Assembly: GCA_963575745.1 (NCBI GenBank) | Contig: CAUYUJ010015844.1 | Coordinates: forward strand, 76,683 to 140,682 | DNA from: Prorocentrum cordatum | Taxonomy: Eukaryota > Sar > Dinophyceae > Prorocentrales > Prorocentraceae | Direction of reading: 5' to 3' | Length of the DNA: 64,000 nucleotides | Part shown: piece by piece, positions 31,021-42,489 of the stretch | Position numbering within the stretch: position 1 is the first letter of the stretch | How the letters are laid out: every line of letters begins with the position of its first letter | The notes under the pieces: generated by a model | Seen by the model: only the letters and a program-made list of their open reading frames with translations | Databases searched by the model: none | What the model was told of the DNA's origin: nothing | Position numbers and translations under genes: made by a program

Positions 31021-31739
31021 AGGGCACCGTGGGCGGCGGCTTCGGCTGAAGCGCGTCCGCCAGGGGCCGAAGAGGGCGCGGCCGCGGCGGGCTCGGCACC
31101 GTCGACGGGGGGCATAGGAGCCCCCTGCGAATGGCGCAGCGCACGACCAAGGCATGCGAACGTTTTCCTTTTCGGCGTTTCGACATTGGGCGGAAGGGCG
31201 GGGGACGGGGGGGTCTGGCTCCGGACCACTGCTTAATGCGATTGTTTGCAACTGGTCCCCACAGGGGGGAGACCGCACCTGCTGTCAAAGAAGAGGCGCC
31301 AAAAACAGCAAACATCCACTCCAAAGGGGGGAGGGGGGGCCAAGGCCCGCGCCGATCGGCAAAACAATTAATACGGAACAACAATCATCCGGCTGCCTAG
31401 TATCTTGACCGCGCGCGCGGAAGGGGCAGCGCGAGGGGGACGGCCTTCCAGAGGGCGGAGGAGCTTCCAAAGTGGCAGGGGCCTTCTCGGGGACCCTCCC
31501 GGCTTCTGGGAAGCCTTCTCAAAAGAGCCTTCTGGCCATTCTGAGAAGGCCCCGGCCCTGTAAATACCGCGTCGCTTTCTTGCAAGGCCATCCCCCTAGC
31601 GCCACCCCCTTGTTGCACCTTGTCAATATGTATTGAATGTACAAAGCAAACTGAGCCGGCTAGACATTCGTCCCGCTGGGGGGCGCTGGGTCCCGGGCGC
31701 GCTCGGAAGGCCCGAAACGGCTCCTGATGGCTTCCAGAG
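31021..31739. other. Spacer, no gene recognised
   Basis: 31470-31555 has clustered CCTTCT/AGAAGG half-palindromes. No coding sequence is recognised. Confidence 0.45.
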
Positions 31740-32150
31740 GGCCCCAAGCTGGGCCACGAGAGCTACAAGACGCCCACGATGGCCCCAAGACGGTCCCCGA
31801 GGCCCCCTTGTCGCCCCAAGACACCCCGAGAGGCCTCCCGAGGGAGCCCCAAGAGGCCAAAATCGCCAAATTCCCTCCGTAAACCGTACACCTTCATCAT
31901 CAACAACTTCTCGCCTCCCCAGCGCGCCAAGACGGCCCAAAACGCCCCCCATATCGCCCCAAGATGGCCCAATAGGCACCACGGAGGCCCCCACGACGGC
32001 CCAGGAGGGCCCGAAGACGGCCCGAGAGGGGCCCAAGACTGCCCAACCAAGAGGCGCCCAAGACGGCCCAAGGGGGCCCAAAAACGGCCCCCGAGAGGCA
32101 TCCAGGACCCCCACGCCCCAGCTCCCCATAAGGCCCAAAAAAAGCCCCAC
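31740..32150 (+). repeat. CAAGATGGCC 10-11-bp array, locus 2
   Basis: Units such as CCCCAAGACGGCC, CCCGAGAGG and CAAGATGGCC. A non-repetitive AT-richer core lies at 31855-31915. Confidence 0.85.
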
Positions 32151-33032
32151 TTACAGACAGTGAGGTAATGTTGGTACGAATGGGACGACGCACGTCTCCA
32201 CGCACGTCTCCACCCACGTCTGCGCCTGCGCGGTCATGCGATCCAGCGGGCGGGTCGGCGAGCGGCGGGCGGCGGCGGCGGCGGCGGGCGGCGGCGGGGC
32301 GCAAGAGCGCTGAGTAAATCTCTAGAAGCCCTCCCACAGAGCTGAATGAATTGCAAAAAGCCCTCCCACCCAAGAGCTGGATGAATTTCTAGAAGCCCCC
32401 CCCCCACCGTAGAGCTGAGCATGCCCGTGCCATGGAGCAGACCCTGGCCCTTCACCGTTTGCAATGTCCGGGGGGGGGGCCCTCCGCTTGCTCTCCTGGG
32501 GCCGAGGCTGCGCGCCTTGCCCGAAAGCTGCCGACGAAGCTCTTCCTCTGGGCCTCATCGGCCCGTCTTTGAAATCGTACCGAGTTTACCTAACCGTCTG
32601 CAAGAGGGGCCAAAATTGCTTCCCAACACGCACCCTGCAAGCCTCTTGGGACCCCTGGATTAGTGCGGCGACGGTCAGAAAATCAATCAGACAGATGTAG
32701 ATGCAGATAGGGAACGCTTCGCCAGGAACGAGCGGGGGTTTCTGGCCTCGGCCAGCCTCGGCCACGAGCGTGCTCCCGACCAGGACCCCTCGGGGCACGA
32801 AAAAAGCACGACGGAACGTGTCTCGCTGTTTTCTGCGCCGCCGACGAGACCGTCAAAAACGGCTCGGAATGGAAAACGGGCCCCAGGGAATGGGTTGAGA
32901 CCTCTACGGGTCGACGGGGTGAAAACATCGTGACGCCGGGGTCTGGGAACCCGGAGCTGCGGAACGGCCCGAAAACCAGAGCCTGAGCCCGAAGTGGCAC
33001 TGATCTCAGAGGCTCGGCAGCCATCGGCTTTG
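32151..33032. other. Spacer with short repeats, no gene recognised
   Basis: 32310-32415 holds three ~53-bp units ('AGAGCTG.ATGAATT', 'AAGCCCTCCCAC'). 32825-32935 is a diverged inverted copy of the 179-bp element core ('GACCGTCAAAAACGGCTCGG'). Confidence 0.5.
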
Positions 33033-33222
33033 CTACTCGCGGTTGCGCCGTGCCTTCCGGTGCAACCCACAGAAACCCTTTCCACCCGCCTTCACCCGCC
33101 CGCCCTCCGTCACCCGTCCGCCCGTGCCTCCCCGCACACAGGCACGCCCGGCCTGCTCCTCCGCCAGGTCGTAGTACCAGCAGGTGAACGCGCAGCGGTA
33201 GCCGTGGGGGAAGGTGGCGCAG
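33033..33222 (-). CDS. 2OG-Fe(II) oxygenase (EGLN/PHD-like), proposed last exon
   Basis: The minus strand reads C-TGC-GCC-ACC..., giving CATFPHGYRCAFTCWYYD then LAEEQAG, with almost every codon ending in G or C. This matches the last core strand of the double-stranded beta-helix in EGLN-type enzymes (R-Y-A-I-T-x-W-Y-F-D), including the Arg that binds 2-oxoglutarate. The acceptor is GAGCAG; the leading C completes the GT left by the exon ending at 43657, in phase, if a GA donor is used there. Past about 33145 the frame (to a stop at 33033) is not conserved, so the exon may end earlier. It lies about 10.4 kb from its neighbour exon, so the linkage is inferred. Confidence 0.58.
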
Positions 33223-33654
33223 CTGCTCGGCCGCCGCTCTGTTGTCGCCGCCGCATCCGCCTTCCTCCCTCCTGCTTCCATCCCCCTCGCCTTCCAGTCC
33301 CCGTCCTACGGTCGGGAACTGTTGCTTCGCGTGCCGCGGCCACAGCCCACGCGAGACGCCATGCCCTGTAAGCGGATAGCGCGTCGCTCCGCTCCGCGTG
33401 ACGGCAGGCGGCAAGGGCTCGGGGCGATGCTGCTTGGGGACTGCAACGTGCTTGGCATGTCCCGCCGAAGCGTGGTGGGCCAGAACTGGAGGAGCGACAC
33501 GCTAGGCACAAGTTCCTGACAGTTTCCCCATCCCCCGTCTCCCCATCCCTCCCTCCCTCCACTCCGGGAGTGTTGAGGATCTGCGGAGAGGCGCCTCTAC
33601 CCAGCTGCAGCAGAAAACGCCGTACGTGCAAAGCGAAGACAAACATCTGGCTGC
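33223..33654. other. Intronic spacer with a dispersed block
   Basis: 33355-33510 ('GCCATGCCCTGTAAGCGGAT', 'GTCGCTCCGCTCCGCG', 'GGTGGGCCAGAACTGG') matches 51145-51335 in the same orientation. No coding sequence is recognised. Confidence 0.55.
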
Positions 33655-34735
33655 TCCAATCCCACCAGCCCTCTGGGCGTCGGTGGTTTAGAGCGTTTTC
33701 TCTTCCACCCCTCCTTCTTCCCCTTCGGGGAGGGGTTTACCCCTCACCCTACCCCCTCCCCGTGGACCTGGAGGGGGGGGCCGCGAGCGGTCAGAGCGTC
33801 CAAAACGGCCTCGGCGAGGAAGCCAAAATCATTAATTTGACTAGGGTTTCGGCCACATTTGGGCCTCCTGGGGGGGCAAGGCTAATTAATGTTCCGCACT
33901 TCTTTGATAGATCTCCTCCAAGATGGCCCCAAGAAGCGCCCAGGAGGCCCCAAGAGGTCCCAAGATGGCCCCAAGATGGCCCCAAGAGGCCCCCAAGAGG
34001 CCCCCAGGAGGCCCCCAAGAGTTCCCCAAGAGGCTCCAAGAGACTACCCAGAGGCACCCAAAATGCTCCAAGAGGCCTCGGCGAGAATGCCAAAACGGCC
34101 TCGGCGAGGAAGCCAAAATCACTGGTTTTACTAAGGTTCTGGCCCCATTTTGGCCTCCTGGGGGGGGACACTAATTAATGCTCCCCTCTGTTGTTTGATC
34201 GATCTCCTTCAAGATGGCCCCAGGAAGCGCCAAGGAGGTCCCAAGAGGTCCCAAGATGGCCCCAAGATGGCCCCAAGAGGCCCCCAAGAGGCCCCCAGGA
34301 GGCCCCCAAGAGACCCCCAAGAGGCCCCAAGAGACTACCCAGAGGCACCCAAGATGCTCCAAGAGGCCTCGGCGAGAACGCCAAAACGGCCTCGGCGAGG
34401 AAGCCAAAATCATTGGTTTTGCTAGGGTTTGGGCCCCATTTTGGCCTCCTGGGGGGGGACGTTAATTAATACTCCCCTCTTGTTTGATCGATCTCCTCCA
34501 AGATGGCCCCAAGAAGCGCCCAGGAGGCCCCAAGAGGTCCCAAGATGGCCCCAAGATGGCCCCAAGAGGCCCCCAAGAGGCCCCCAGGAGGCCCCCAAGA
34601 GACACCCAAGAGGCCCCAAGAGACCCCCCAGAGGCACACAAGATGCTCGAAGAGGCCTCGGCGAGAATGACAAATCATTGATTCCACGAAGGTTTTAACC
34701 ACATGTTGGCCTCTTTGGGGGAGCACTGATTAAAA
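33655..34735 (+). repeat. Composite repeat: conserved head plus three ~290-bp CAAGATGGCC units (locus 3)
   Basis: The head at 33660-33785 ('ATCCCACCAGCCCTCTGGGC', 'CCTTCGGGGAGGGGTTTACC') matches 44298-44420. Three units follow near 33900, 34190 and 34480, each starting TTTGATAGATCTCCT or TTTGATCGATCTCCT. Each runs through 10-11-bp CAAGATGGCCC/CAAGAGGCCC repeats and ends with GCCAAAATCA.TGG.TTT and CCATTTTGGCCTCCTGGG. The units are very similar, so the expansion is recent. Confidence 0.9.
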
Positions 34736-35720
34736 TTATCCCGGCAAAGCAACCTAACAGCGATGTGTAGAAGCATATCTGAAAGCATTCCCCTTAAGAT
34801 TCAGATGAAAATCCAGTTGCCGAATTCTGCTGTTCTCGCAGTCGTAGTCGCATTCGCGATGACAGTCGCAGCGGCAACGGCAGTCGCAGTCACAGCCTCA
34901 GCCTCAGCCTGCCTCCTCCTCCTCCTCCTCTTTCTCCTGCTCCTCCTCCTCCTCCTCCTCCTCCTCCTCCTCCTCTTCCTCCTGCTCGTCCTCGCTCTCG
35001 TCCTCCTCGTCTTGCTCGTCCTCCTCCTCCTGGTGCTCTCTCCTCCTCCTCCTCCTCCTCCTCCTCCTCCTCCTCCTCCTCCTCCTCCTCCTCCTCCTCC
35101 CCTCCTCCTCCTGGTCGTTCTCCTCCCTCGCTCTCCCCCCCCCTCCTTCCTCGTCCTCCTCCTCCTCTCTCCTCCTCGTCCTCCTCCTCCTCCTCCTCCT
35201 CCTCTCTCCTCCTCCTCCTCCTCCTCCCCTCCCCTCCTCCTCCTCCTCCTCTCCTCCTCCTCCTCCTCCTCTTCCTGGTCGTCCTCGTTCTCGCCTCCTC
35301 GTCTTGCTCGTCCTCCTCCTCCTCTTCTCCTCCTCCTCCTCCTCCTCCTCTCCTCCTCCTCCTCCTCCTCCTCCTCCTCCTCCTGGTGGTCCTCGTTCTC
35401 CTCCTCCTGGTGCTCTCCCCCTCCTCCCTCCTCCCTCCTCCTCCTCCTCCTCGTCCTCCTCCTCCTCCTCCTCCTCCTCCTCCTCCTCCTCCTCCTCCTC
35501 CTCCTCCTCCTCCTCCTGGTAGTCCTCCCCCTCCCCTCCTCCTCCTCCTCCTCCTCTTCCTGGTCGTCCTCCTCCTCCTGGTCGTCCTCCTCCTCCTGCT
35601 CGTCCTCCTCCTCCTCCTGCTCGTCCTTCTTCTCCTGCTCCTCCTCCTCGTCCTGCTCCTGCTCGTCCTCGTCCTCCTGGTCTTGCTCGTCCTCCTCCTC
35701 GTCGTGCTCTTGCCCCTGCT
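34736..35720. repeat. (CTC)n microsatellite, ~800 bp
   Basis: 34736-34905 is unique, AT-richer DNA. 34910-35720 is CTC triplets interrupted by TCGTC, TGGTCGTC and CTGCTC. Long Leu/Ser/Pro or Glu/Arg frames across it are not genes. Confidence 0.95.
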
Positions 35721-36220
35721 GAAAATGTGGCCCAGGAATGGGAGTTCTGGGAAGTCGAAGAGCACGAAGTTGCCTACAGTTGGCTACGGGCATTCAAAAT
35801 GTGGCCCGGGAATGGAGTTCTGGGAACTCGAAGAGCACGAAGTGGCCTACAGTTGGCTCCGGGCATTCAAAATGTGGCCCGGGAATGGAGTTCTGGGAAC
35901 TCGAAGAGCACGAAGTGGCCTACAGTTGGCTCCGGGCATTCAAAATGTGGCCCGGGAATGGAGTTCTGGGAACTCGAAGAGCACGAAGTGTGTGACGTTG
36001 CATCCGGCCCTCCAAATGTGGCCCGGGAATGGCGTTCTGGGAACTCGAAGAGCACGAAGTGTGTGACTGTTGCATCCGGTTATTCTAAATGTGGCCCGGG
36101 AATGGCGTTCTGGGATCTCGAAGAGCACGAAGTGTGTGACTGTTGCATCCGGGTATTGAGAATGTGGCCTGGGAATGGAGTTCTGAGAACTCGAAGAGCA
36201 CGAAGTGTGTGACTGTTGGT
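35721..36220 (+). repeat. ~73-bp tandem repeat
   Basis: Seven units. The landmark AATGTGGCCCGGGAATGG recurs at about 35724, 35799, 35871, 35944, 36015, 36088 and 36161. Each unit holds 'GAACTCGAAGAGCACGAAGT'. The first three carry GGCCTACAGTTGGCT-type ends and the later ones GTGTGACTGTTGCATCC. Confidence 0.95.
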
Positions 36221-37334
36221 GAAAAACGAGCCCGGCACCTGCCGCCCGGCAACTCCCAACACCTGCCCAGACCCCCCTGTGGAGTGATCTGCTGCTCTCT
36301 TTTGATCCCACTAGAAACCTATCAGTCTTCGCTGTTAGGTAATGATTCCAAGAGCGCCTGGGAGAGCCCAAGATGACCTCCAAGATGGCTCAAGATATCC
36401 CAAGATGTCTCATAATGGCTTCCTCTGTGTGCTGCCCACTTCCTTGATCCAGACAATTCTTCTTGGCATCGTTTCTGGATGGGCTGGTGGGGATTTTTTT
36501 TGGTCGCGGCCGCGCAGCAGAGGGCAGGCGGCGAAAGGGAGTCCGGGGCAACGGGCAAGCCCAATTAGCTACTAGGCGCAGCGCAAGCCGGCGCTGGTGG
36601 GGATTATTTTTCGGTCGCGGCCGCGAGACAAGGGTCAGGCGGCGAAAGCAAAGTCCGGGGCACTGCTGGGGATTCTTTTTTGGGTCTGCGGCCGCGCGAC
36701 AACGGTCTGGCGGCGAGGGGCAATGTCCGGGGCGGGCGGCACGGTGCGAGTTGGCGACCCCAACCGCCACGTTGGCAGGCCGGTTCGCACCTACACAACA
36801 AGCGCGCAGTTGCACATGCACTGAACAAAATGCTCTGCATTCACCAGCAGACGAACCTAGGCGCCGCACAGTAAACCAAAGTGAGCGAGCGGCCGCGGGT
36901 GCGAGTGCAACGGAGTGAGTCGCCAGTGCGGCGCCAAACTCCAAGCAGCCAGCCCGGCTAGCTAAGAGACGCGAACCCGGGAAATCGGGCTGCCGGCGGT
37001 GGAAAACAAGAGGCAAAGCGAGCGCGGAAGGCTGAACCACTCAGCGCGCAGCCCTCAGACTCCACCGCTCAGTGGGGGGGGGCCAGCGGCACCAATCGCA
37101 TCGAGTCTGGCGCCTGCGTCGAATAAGCCCGGGGTGAACGCGACGACGCGCGAGACGCAGGCTGTACAAGGCTGCAACACTCAGAGCAAGGCCTACGGGC
37201 ACCCAACTCGCAGTGCCGGTGGACGCCAGCGACTGCCCAAGCACCACAGTGCCGTCCTGCCGCGGAGCGGTCCACCGATGCCAGCCGCGGACAACGATAA
37301 ACCTGGTGCGAAGCGTCAACAATTTCTTCGTTGC
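36221..37334. other. Spacer with a small triplicated segment
   Basis: 36360-36425 is a short CAAGATGGCTC stretch. 36480-36740 has three copies of 'GGTGGGGATT..TTTT.GGTC..CGGCCGCG', 'GGCGGCGA' and 'GTCCGGGGC', spaced about 110 and 72 bp. No gene is recognised. Confidence 0.55.
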
Positions 37335-37852
37335 GTGGCCCAGGAGGTCTGGACCACTTCCCCAGGGCAGGCTTTTCGTCCCGAGTCGATGTTTGACGGT
37401 CCCGAGGCCCGGCGAGGGCCCCCGGAGACCGAAAACGGCTGAAAGCTGTCCGCCCCAGTCACTTCAGAGCGTCGGCTCTTTAGGACTGCAGCCAGACCCC
37501 CAAACGTGCGAGGTGCTGATGAGGCCTGGGCGACCCGTGGACCCTGGTGGGCCTGGACTCGAGGCGGGAGAGAGACGTGCAGGGAAGGGCCACGCCTGGC
37601 TGCCAGGCCGGCGGGGCGAGCCTGGCGAGCCCGGCCACCTCCTCCTCCTCTTCGGCCTCCTCCTCCCCCCCGAAGACCCCACGCTCCCCAAAAATGGGAG
37701 CGGGCGGCTTTTGGCTGTTTTCAGCCTCTGGGGGCCCTCGCTGGGCCTCGGGGCCATCAGAAAACAACTCAGGACGAAAAACCCGCCCTAGGGAAGTGGT
37801 CCAGACCTCCAAGGCCCACGCATCGAAAAAATTGGAGAAGCCGGATGTCTGG
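37335..37852. repeat. Two 179-bp-family copies as a large inverted repeat
   Basis: 37335-37445 (+) and 37690-37852 (-) share 'GAGGTCTGGACCACTTCCC', 'CGTCC.GAGT' and 'GGCCCCGAGGCCC'. Only the right copy keeps a terminal CCGGATGTCTGG. The intervening 245 bp is GC-rich with a short CTC tract. Confidence 0.7.
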
Positions 37853-39595
37853 AACCTGCTCATCCTCATCAGTGTCCGCCTCCCCCTGCCCTTTCCTGTC
37901 CTCCTCGCCCCTTTCCCGTCTTACATGCTCCCACTCTCCAACCTGGCGCTCTGTCTAGCGGCCACAGGCGTTACATCGTCCACTGTATGAACTCCAGCAT
38001 GGACGTATTGTCGTCTGGTACTGGTACTGGTGCGTCATACGCAGTGCTCTGCCTGGACTGAGCGAGGCACATGCAGGGCGAACTGCTCCTGATACTACAC
38101 GGAACTGCGTACAACTTGCTCGTACAATTTCAACGCCGCGCCGCGTGCGATACGTGCACCGTCCACGGCAAACTCCTTGTGGGGCACGGCAGCCCTCCTC
38201 GTCGACGCGGGTTCAGGGGACTGGAGAGGCAGAGTCTCACTTTACAACTGTCTAAAACATCTGTCCGCATTATCCCCTAACTTGGTCACAGAAACTGCGG
38301 AACCCAAGCTACTGCACGGTTTGGCAGCGGTCAGGCTCGCGTCAAAGATGAAATATGCGTGGCAGGAGTGGGACGCGGCGCACATCTCGCGCGAAAGGTC
38401 GAAATGCTGCTATCGCCTCAGCGACGCGCTGATGTTTCTGTAAGCTGCGCTCCCGCTCGGACGCGGCGCACGTTGTTCCCTCGCCCAAGACAGCTGCGTG
38501 CACGCTGCTCTGGCCCTACCGCAGTGGAACTTTCGTCCGACACTGGCCGTTCCCACGTGTGCGCGGCGTGTTTTTTTACCGCTGGCCCTGCTGGGAACTG
38601 GGCCACGTGCAAGTGAGCAGAAATGGTAATCTCACCTACATATTTGTTTTGATCGGCGGCTCACAAGGACAGATCCAGGAAGCGGGACGGTCTCGGCTGG
38701 GGCACAGGGCGAGATAATTGGCAACGACGGCGCATAGGCCGACGCAGCAAGTGCACGTGCCAGGGACAAAATGTCCCCCATTAAGATGCTGCCGACCCAG
38801 AAGCGGGGATCTCACCTACATAAGCGACGCCCAAGGATTTAGTCGGCCATGCTTGTCCCCCGCTAGATCGTTTGAGGCGAGGCCGCGCGCACGCGAGCGC
38901 CTTCCAGTCTCTGGGGCGAGGTGGAAGCACGCACGGGCCCCAACTTCCAGTCACGTTGGCATTGACTCTCATGTGTTTGGGAGGGAGGAGGGGAGTGGGC
39001 CAGGCCCGCTGACTCGTTCGAGCTGGCCGGTTTGACTCTCACTCCCGCTCCTCGTGGTTCTTCTCCTCCCAACACTCCGCCCCTTCCTTCTCCTCGTCCT
39101 TTTCCTCCTCCTCGCTCACGACCCATTCCACCTCTTCATCCCCCCCCACTCATCCTGCTCCATCCCTCTCTTCGTACTCTTCCTCGTTCTCTTCACTCCT
39201 CCATCTCGCCCTCCCTCCTCTTCCTCCTTCTCCGCCCACTCCTCATCCCCATCATCTTCGTCTCCCCACCCCCCCTCCACCTCATTATTCGTCTCAGTCC
39301 TCCTCACGCCTCCTCGCTCGCTCGCTCGCTAAAGACGTATGACATGGCCGCCTACCCTAAGGACAGACGCAGACAGCAAGGCGACGGGCACAACAGAGAC
39401 CCCAGAGCGCAGAGACCCCAGACGCTCCCGCTTCCCCCTCTTGGGGAACAAGTAAGGACATAAGCATCCGCCACCGTGCCTCTGGGCACGGAGTGGGCGT
39501 GTCATCAGGTCCTTTGCCCTTTCACCCTAAGCCTCAATCCTCAGTCCTGAAGGGTCTTTGAGGAGCCCAGCATCCAGCTGCCAAAAATTGCCTGG
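37853..39595. other. Spacer, no gene recognised
   Basis: 38340-38560 is related to 4600-5245 ('GGCGCACATCTCGCGCGAAA', 'TATCGCCTCAGCGACGCGCT'). 39050-39320 is pyrimidine-rich (CTCCT) and ends in a short (CTCG) run. No coding sequence is recognised. Confidence 0.45.
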
Positions 39596-39830
39596 TCCCA
39601 ATCAGCAAGGCGCCGCTCCGCGAATTGGCCTCAAACCAAGCGTCCGGAGCTTGCTTAGCTCGAATTAGCGGAGCGCCGCTCCAATCATTGGCCTCGAACC
39701 AGGGTTCGGGATTGCCTCGCTCCCACGACTGGAGCGGCACTCCGCTAATTGGCCCCAAAACCAAGGGCATTGCCATTGCTTCGCTCCAATTAGCGGAGCG
39801 CGCTCCGCTAATGGGCTAACCAGAAGGCTA
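39596..39830 (+). repeat. ~60-bp repeat with AGCGGAGCGCCGCTCC palindromes
   Basis: Four diverged units carrying (A/T)TTGGCC(T/C)C.AACCA and GGAGCGCCGCTCC-type palindromes. Confidence 0.75.
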
Positions 39831-40119
39831 CCGAGAGCCCAACCATGAGATCGCAACTAACATCCTTAAGGTCTGTGACCCACAACCCAAGCACGGTGAC
39901 GGGATGGGCCGAAGGCCGTTAAGTCCGCCGCCCCCTGCTTGCAGGGGTGCACGGCGTGCTGGATGATTCAGGTTTTGGTTTTGGTTTTTTTTCCAAAAGA
40001 ACTCCCCCAGTGGGCTCCGGCACGTCCCGCCGGGGTCCCGGGAGGAAGCCGAAAGGGCCTCAATCCGGAAAAAAATCCTCCAAAAAACGGCCGTTTCGCT
40101 CGGGACATCCTCAAAAAAT

Positions 40120-41080
40120 CGCGAAGATGGCCCAAGATGGCCTCCAAGTCCGCCAGAGATGGTCCAAGACGGCCTCCAAAACGGCCCAAGAGAGTCCAAG
40201 ACGGCCCAAGACGGCCCAAGAGTCCCCCCAGAGGCCTCCCAGACGGCCCAAGAGGCCTCCAAGAGGTCCTCCAGGAGAGTCCGAAGAGGCCAAAATCATT
40301 GATTTTTCCTTGGTTTTTGAAGGATTCTGGCATTTGCGCCTTTTCGGCTCTCCGACGGCTCGAGACGGCCCAAGAAGCCCCCAAGATCGCCCAAGAGGCC
40401 CCCAAGAGAGCCCCATGATGGCCCAAGTGGCCTCCAAGATGGCCCCTAGAGGGCCCCAAGAGGGCCCAAGAGGCCTCCAACACGCCCAAGATGGCCTCCC
40501 AGACGCCCAAGATGGCCTCCAAGACGGCCCTGGAGCATTCCAAGCGGGCCCCAAGTCGGCCCATAGAGGCCCCCCAAACGGCTTCCGACGGCCTCCCAGA
40601 CGGCCCAAGAGGCCTCCAAGAGGTCCTCCAGGAGAGTCCGAAGAGGCCAAAATCATTGATTTTCCCTTGGTTTTTGAAGGATTTTGGCATTTGCGCCTTT
40701 TCGGCTCTCCGACGGCTCAAGACGGCCCAAGAAGCCCCCAAGATCGCCCAAGAGGCCCCCAAGAGAGCCCCATGATGGCCCAAGTGGCCTCCAAGATGGC
40801 CCCTAGAGGGCCCCAAGAGGGCCCAAGAGGCCTCCAACACGCCCAAGATGGCCTCCCAGACGCCCAAGATGGCCTCCAAGACGGCCCTGGAGCATTCCAA
40901 GCGGGCCCCAAGTCGGCCCATAGAGGCCCCCCAAACGGCTTCCGACGGCTTCAGACGTGCCAGGAACCCACCAAGATGGCCGAAGTTGGCTCGAAGCTGG
41001 CCCGAGACGGCCCAAAAAGCCCCAAAGATCGCCCAAAGCTTGCCCAAGAGGCCTCCAAGACGGCCAAGATGACCTTCAAG
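40120..41080 (+). repeat. CAAGATGGCC array, locus 4, with a 357-bp internal duplication
   Basis: AAGAGGTCCTCCAGGAGAGT at 40261 and 40618 marks two near-identical 357-bp units (about 40230-40586 and 40587-40943). Each has the core 'CCAAAATCATTGATTTT', 'GGTTTTTGAAGGATT' and 'CATTTGCGCCTTTTCGGCTC' flanked by 10-11-bp GCCCAAGA units. 357 is divisible by three, so a repeated frame stays open. Confidence 0.93.
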
Positions 41081-41235
41081 ATGCCCACGTGTTCCCCGAA
41101 GGCTTTCCAAACCGATTCGGGGAACACGTGGTCCGATAGCTTGGCAGGTCTGGCCTCAACGTTCGGCCACATAGGCGCTTCCAAAAAGGCAGGGGGCGGC
41201 GGTGATTCGCCGTAGGCGTCTTCGATACAATTTCG

Positions 41236-41341
41236 GAAGTCCGCGCGGACTTCTCGGATCGGCAGTGGAAACCCCTCCCTGGCGCGCAGAGGCGCCGCCA
41301 GGGGGCTCCAGCGCCAACCCGAGAAATCCGCGCGGACCTCC
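41236..41341. repeat. Foldback element with TCCGCGCGGA ends, copy D (best preserved)
   Basis: Left GAAGTCCGCGCGGACTTCTC; right CCGAGAAATCCGCGCGGACC, an inverted repeat of about 25 bp. The interior is 'CCCTCCCTGGCGCGCAGAGG' and 'CGCCGCCAGGGGGC'. Confidence 0.85.
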
Positions 41342-41399
41342 ACATGTGTATGTTTATGTCGTTGTTTGTTCCCCTGCCCTCTTCGTGCCCCCGCGCCCC

Positions 41400-41570
41400 C
41401 ACACCACCCCCGACAGCACCGACGCCAAATCGAAGCTAAAATCGACGCACATCGACGCAAGTCGAAGCAAAATCGGCGCTTCCTCATCGACCAACCGGCG
41501 CAATCCGACGCTAATGCACTCTGAAGACGGAGCTGCAGGGGCACGCGAAACCCCATGATTTGCTACAAAC
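41400..41570 (+). repeat. Dispersed 'TCGACGC' repeat, copy 2
   Basis: Matches 18585-18790 in block order and ends with CCCATGATTTGC. Confidence 0.65.
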
Positions 41571-42489
41571 CGCCACCCACCCCCGTCAGCCTTTTTGGCA
41601 GCCGCGCAAATAAATACTAAGACATATGGGCCCTGTCCAATAGGGCTTCGCAGAAACACCACGGGACAACGTATAGCGTGAACAAGTATCAACAACGATC
41701 AACAACAAGTAACAGTTATTGACAAGTGTTACCAACTACCAACCAAATTACAACAACCGTTACGTATATAACCATTCTAAGAATTATTCACAATACCCTC
41801 AAAAAGATTGCTGCCAACATAAGTGCGAACGGCAGATAACGACTGGATGTGCAACTGCTAACGATTCCATGATTGAGAAGGGCTAACTACGTCTGACATC
41901 TAACAAGTCTTTTTACGAGGAACACCATGAAAGTCCCATTGATCAGCAATAATGTTCAATCTTCTGATTTATTTGCGAGGCCGGCTCTCTAGGCGACAGA
42001 CGTTGAAAAAATTAGCCCGGCGAAAGACCCAACCATACGCAGCTGTGAATACCGCAATTCTGAATATCATTTTCGCCAGCGCTCCCTATGGGGCCACGAA
42101 CCGCGCGAGAGGCGTGCCGACATGCGTGGCGGGGCACACAACGCGAGCGAAGACGAGTGGTCTGTGTGCGAGAAACTGAGGGCGAGTGAGTCTGATTGTG
42201 GATGAGTCTGCGCGCGCGTGAGTCTACGTGCATAAACGTCGACGCCCATGTCGGCGCGCCTCTCACGAGGATAGCGCCCGCTTCCTTCCCGTTCTTGTTC
42301 TCCTTCTTTGCCCGTGCACGCCCACGTCCAAGGCTGCGGGCGCGGCGCCGAATGGAGTCCCCGCGACGCGCGCTGGTCGCCCGAGCAGGCTGGCTCCCGC
42401 CCGGGATGCGCGGCCCGAAAGCGGCATCAATACGTCGAATACCTCCGGATATCGAAAGTCGCCGCCATGTGAACTCCGCGCCACTGGGC
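41571..42489. other. AT-richer island then GC-rich spacer
   Basis: 41640-42065 is clearly lower in GC than its surroundings (CAACAA- and GTTACC-rich) with no long frame. 42070-42489 is GC-rich again. No gene is recognised. Confidence 0.5.

Noticed and set aside
34145-34160. CCCATTTTGGCCTCCTGG resembling the inner part of DinoSL
   Set aside because: The match stops at CCATTTTGGC. It repeats at 34435 as part of the ~290-bp composite unit and diverges at 33855 and 34700, so it belongs to that repeat and is not a leader relic.
35721-36220. CRISPR-like array because of ~73-bp periodicity
   Set aside because: Whole units are repeated with gradual divergence; there are no short identical repeats separated by unrelated spacers, and the context is eukaryotic.
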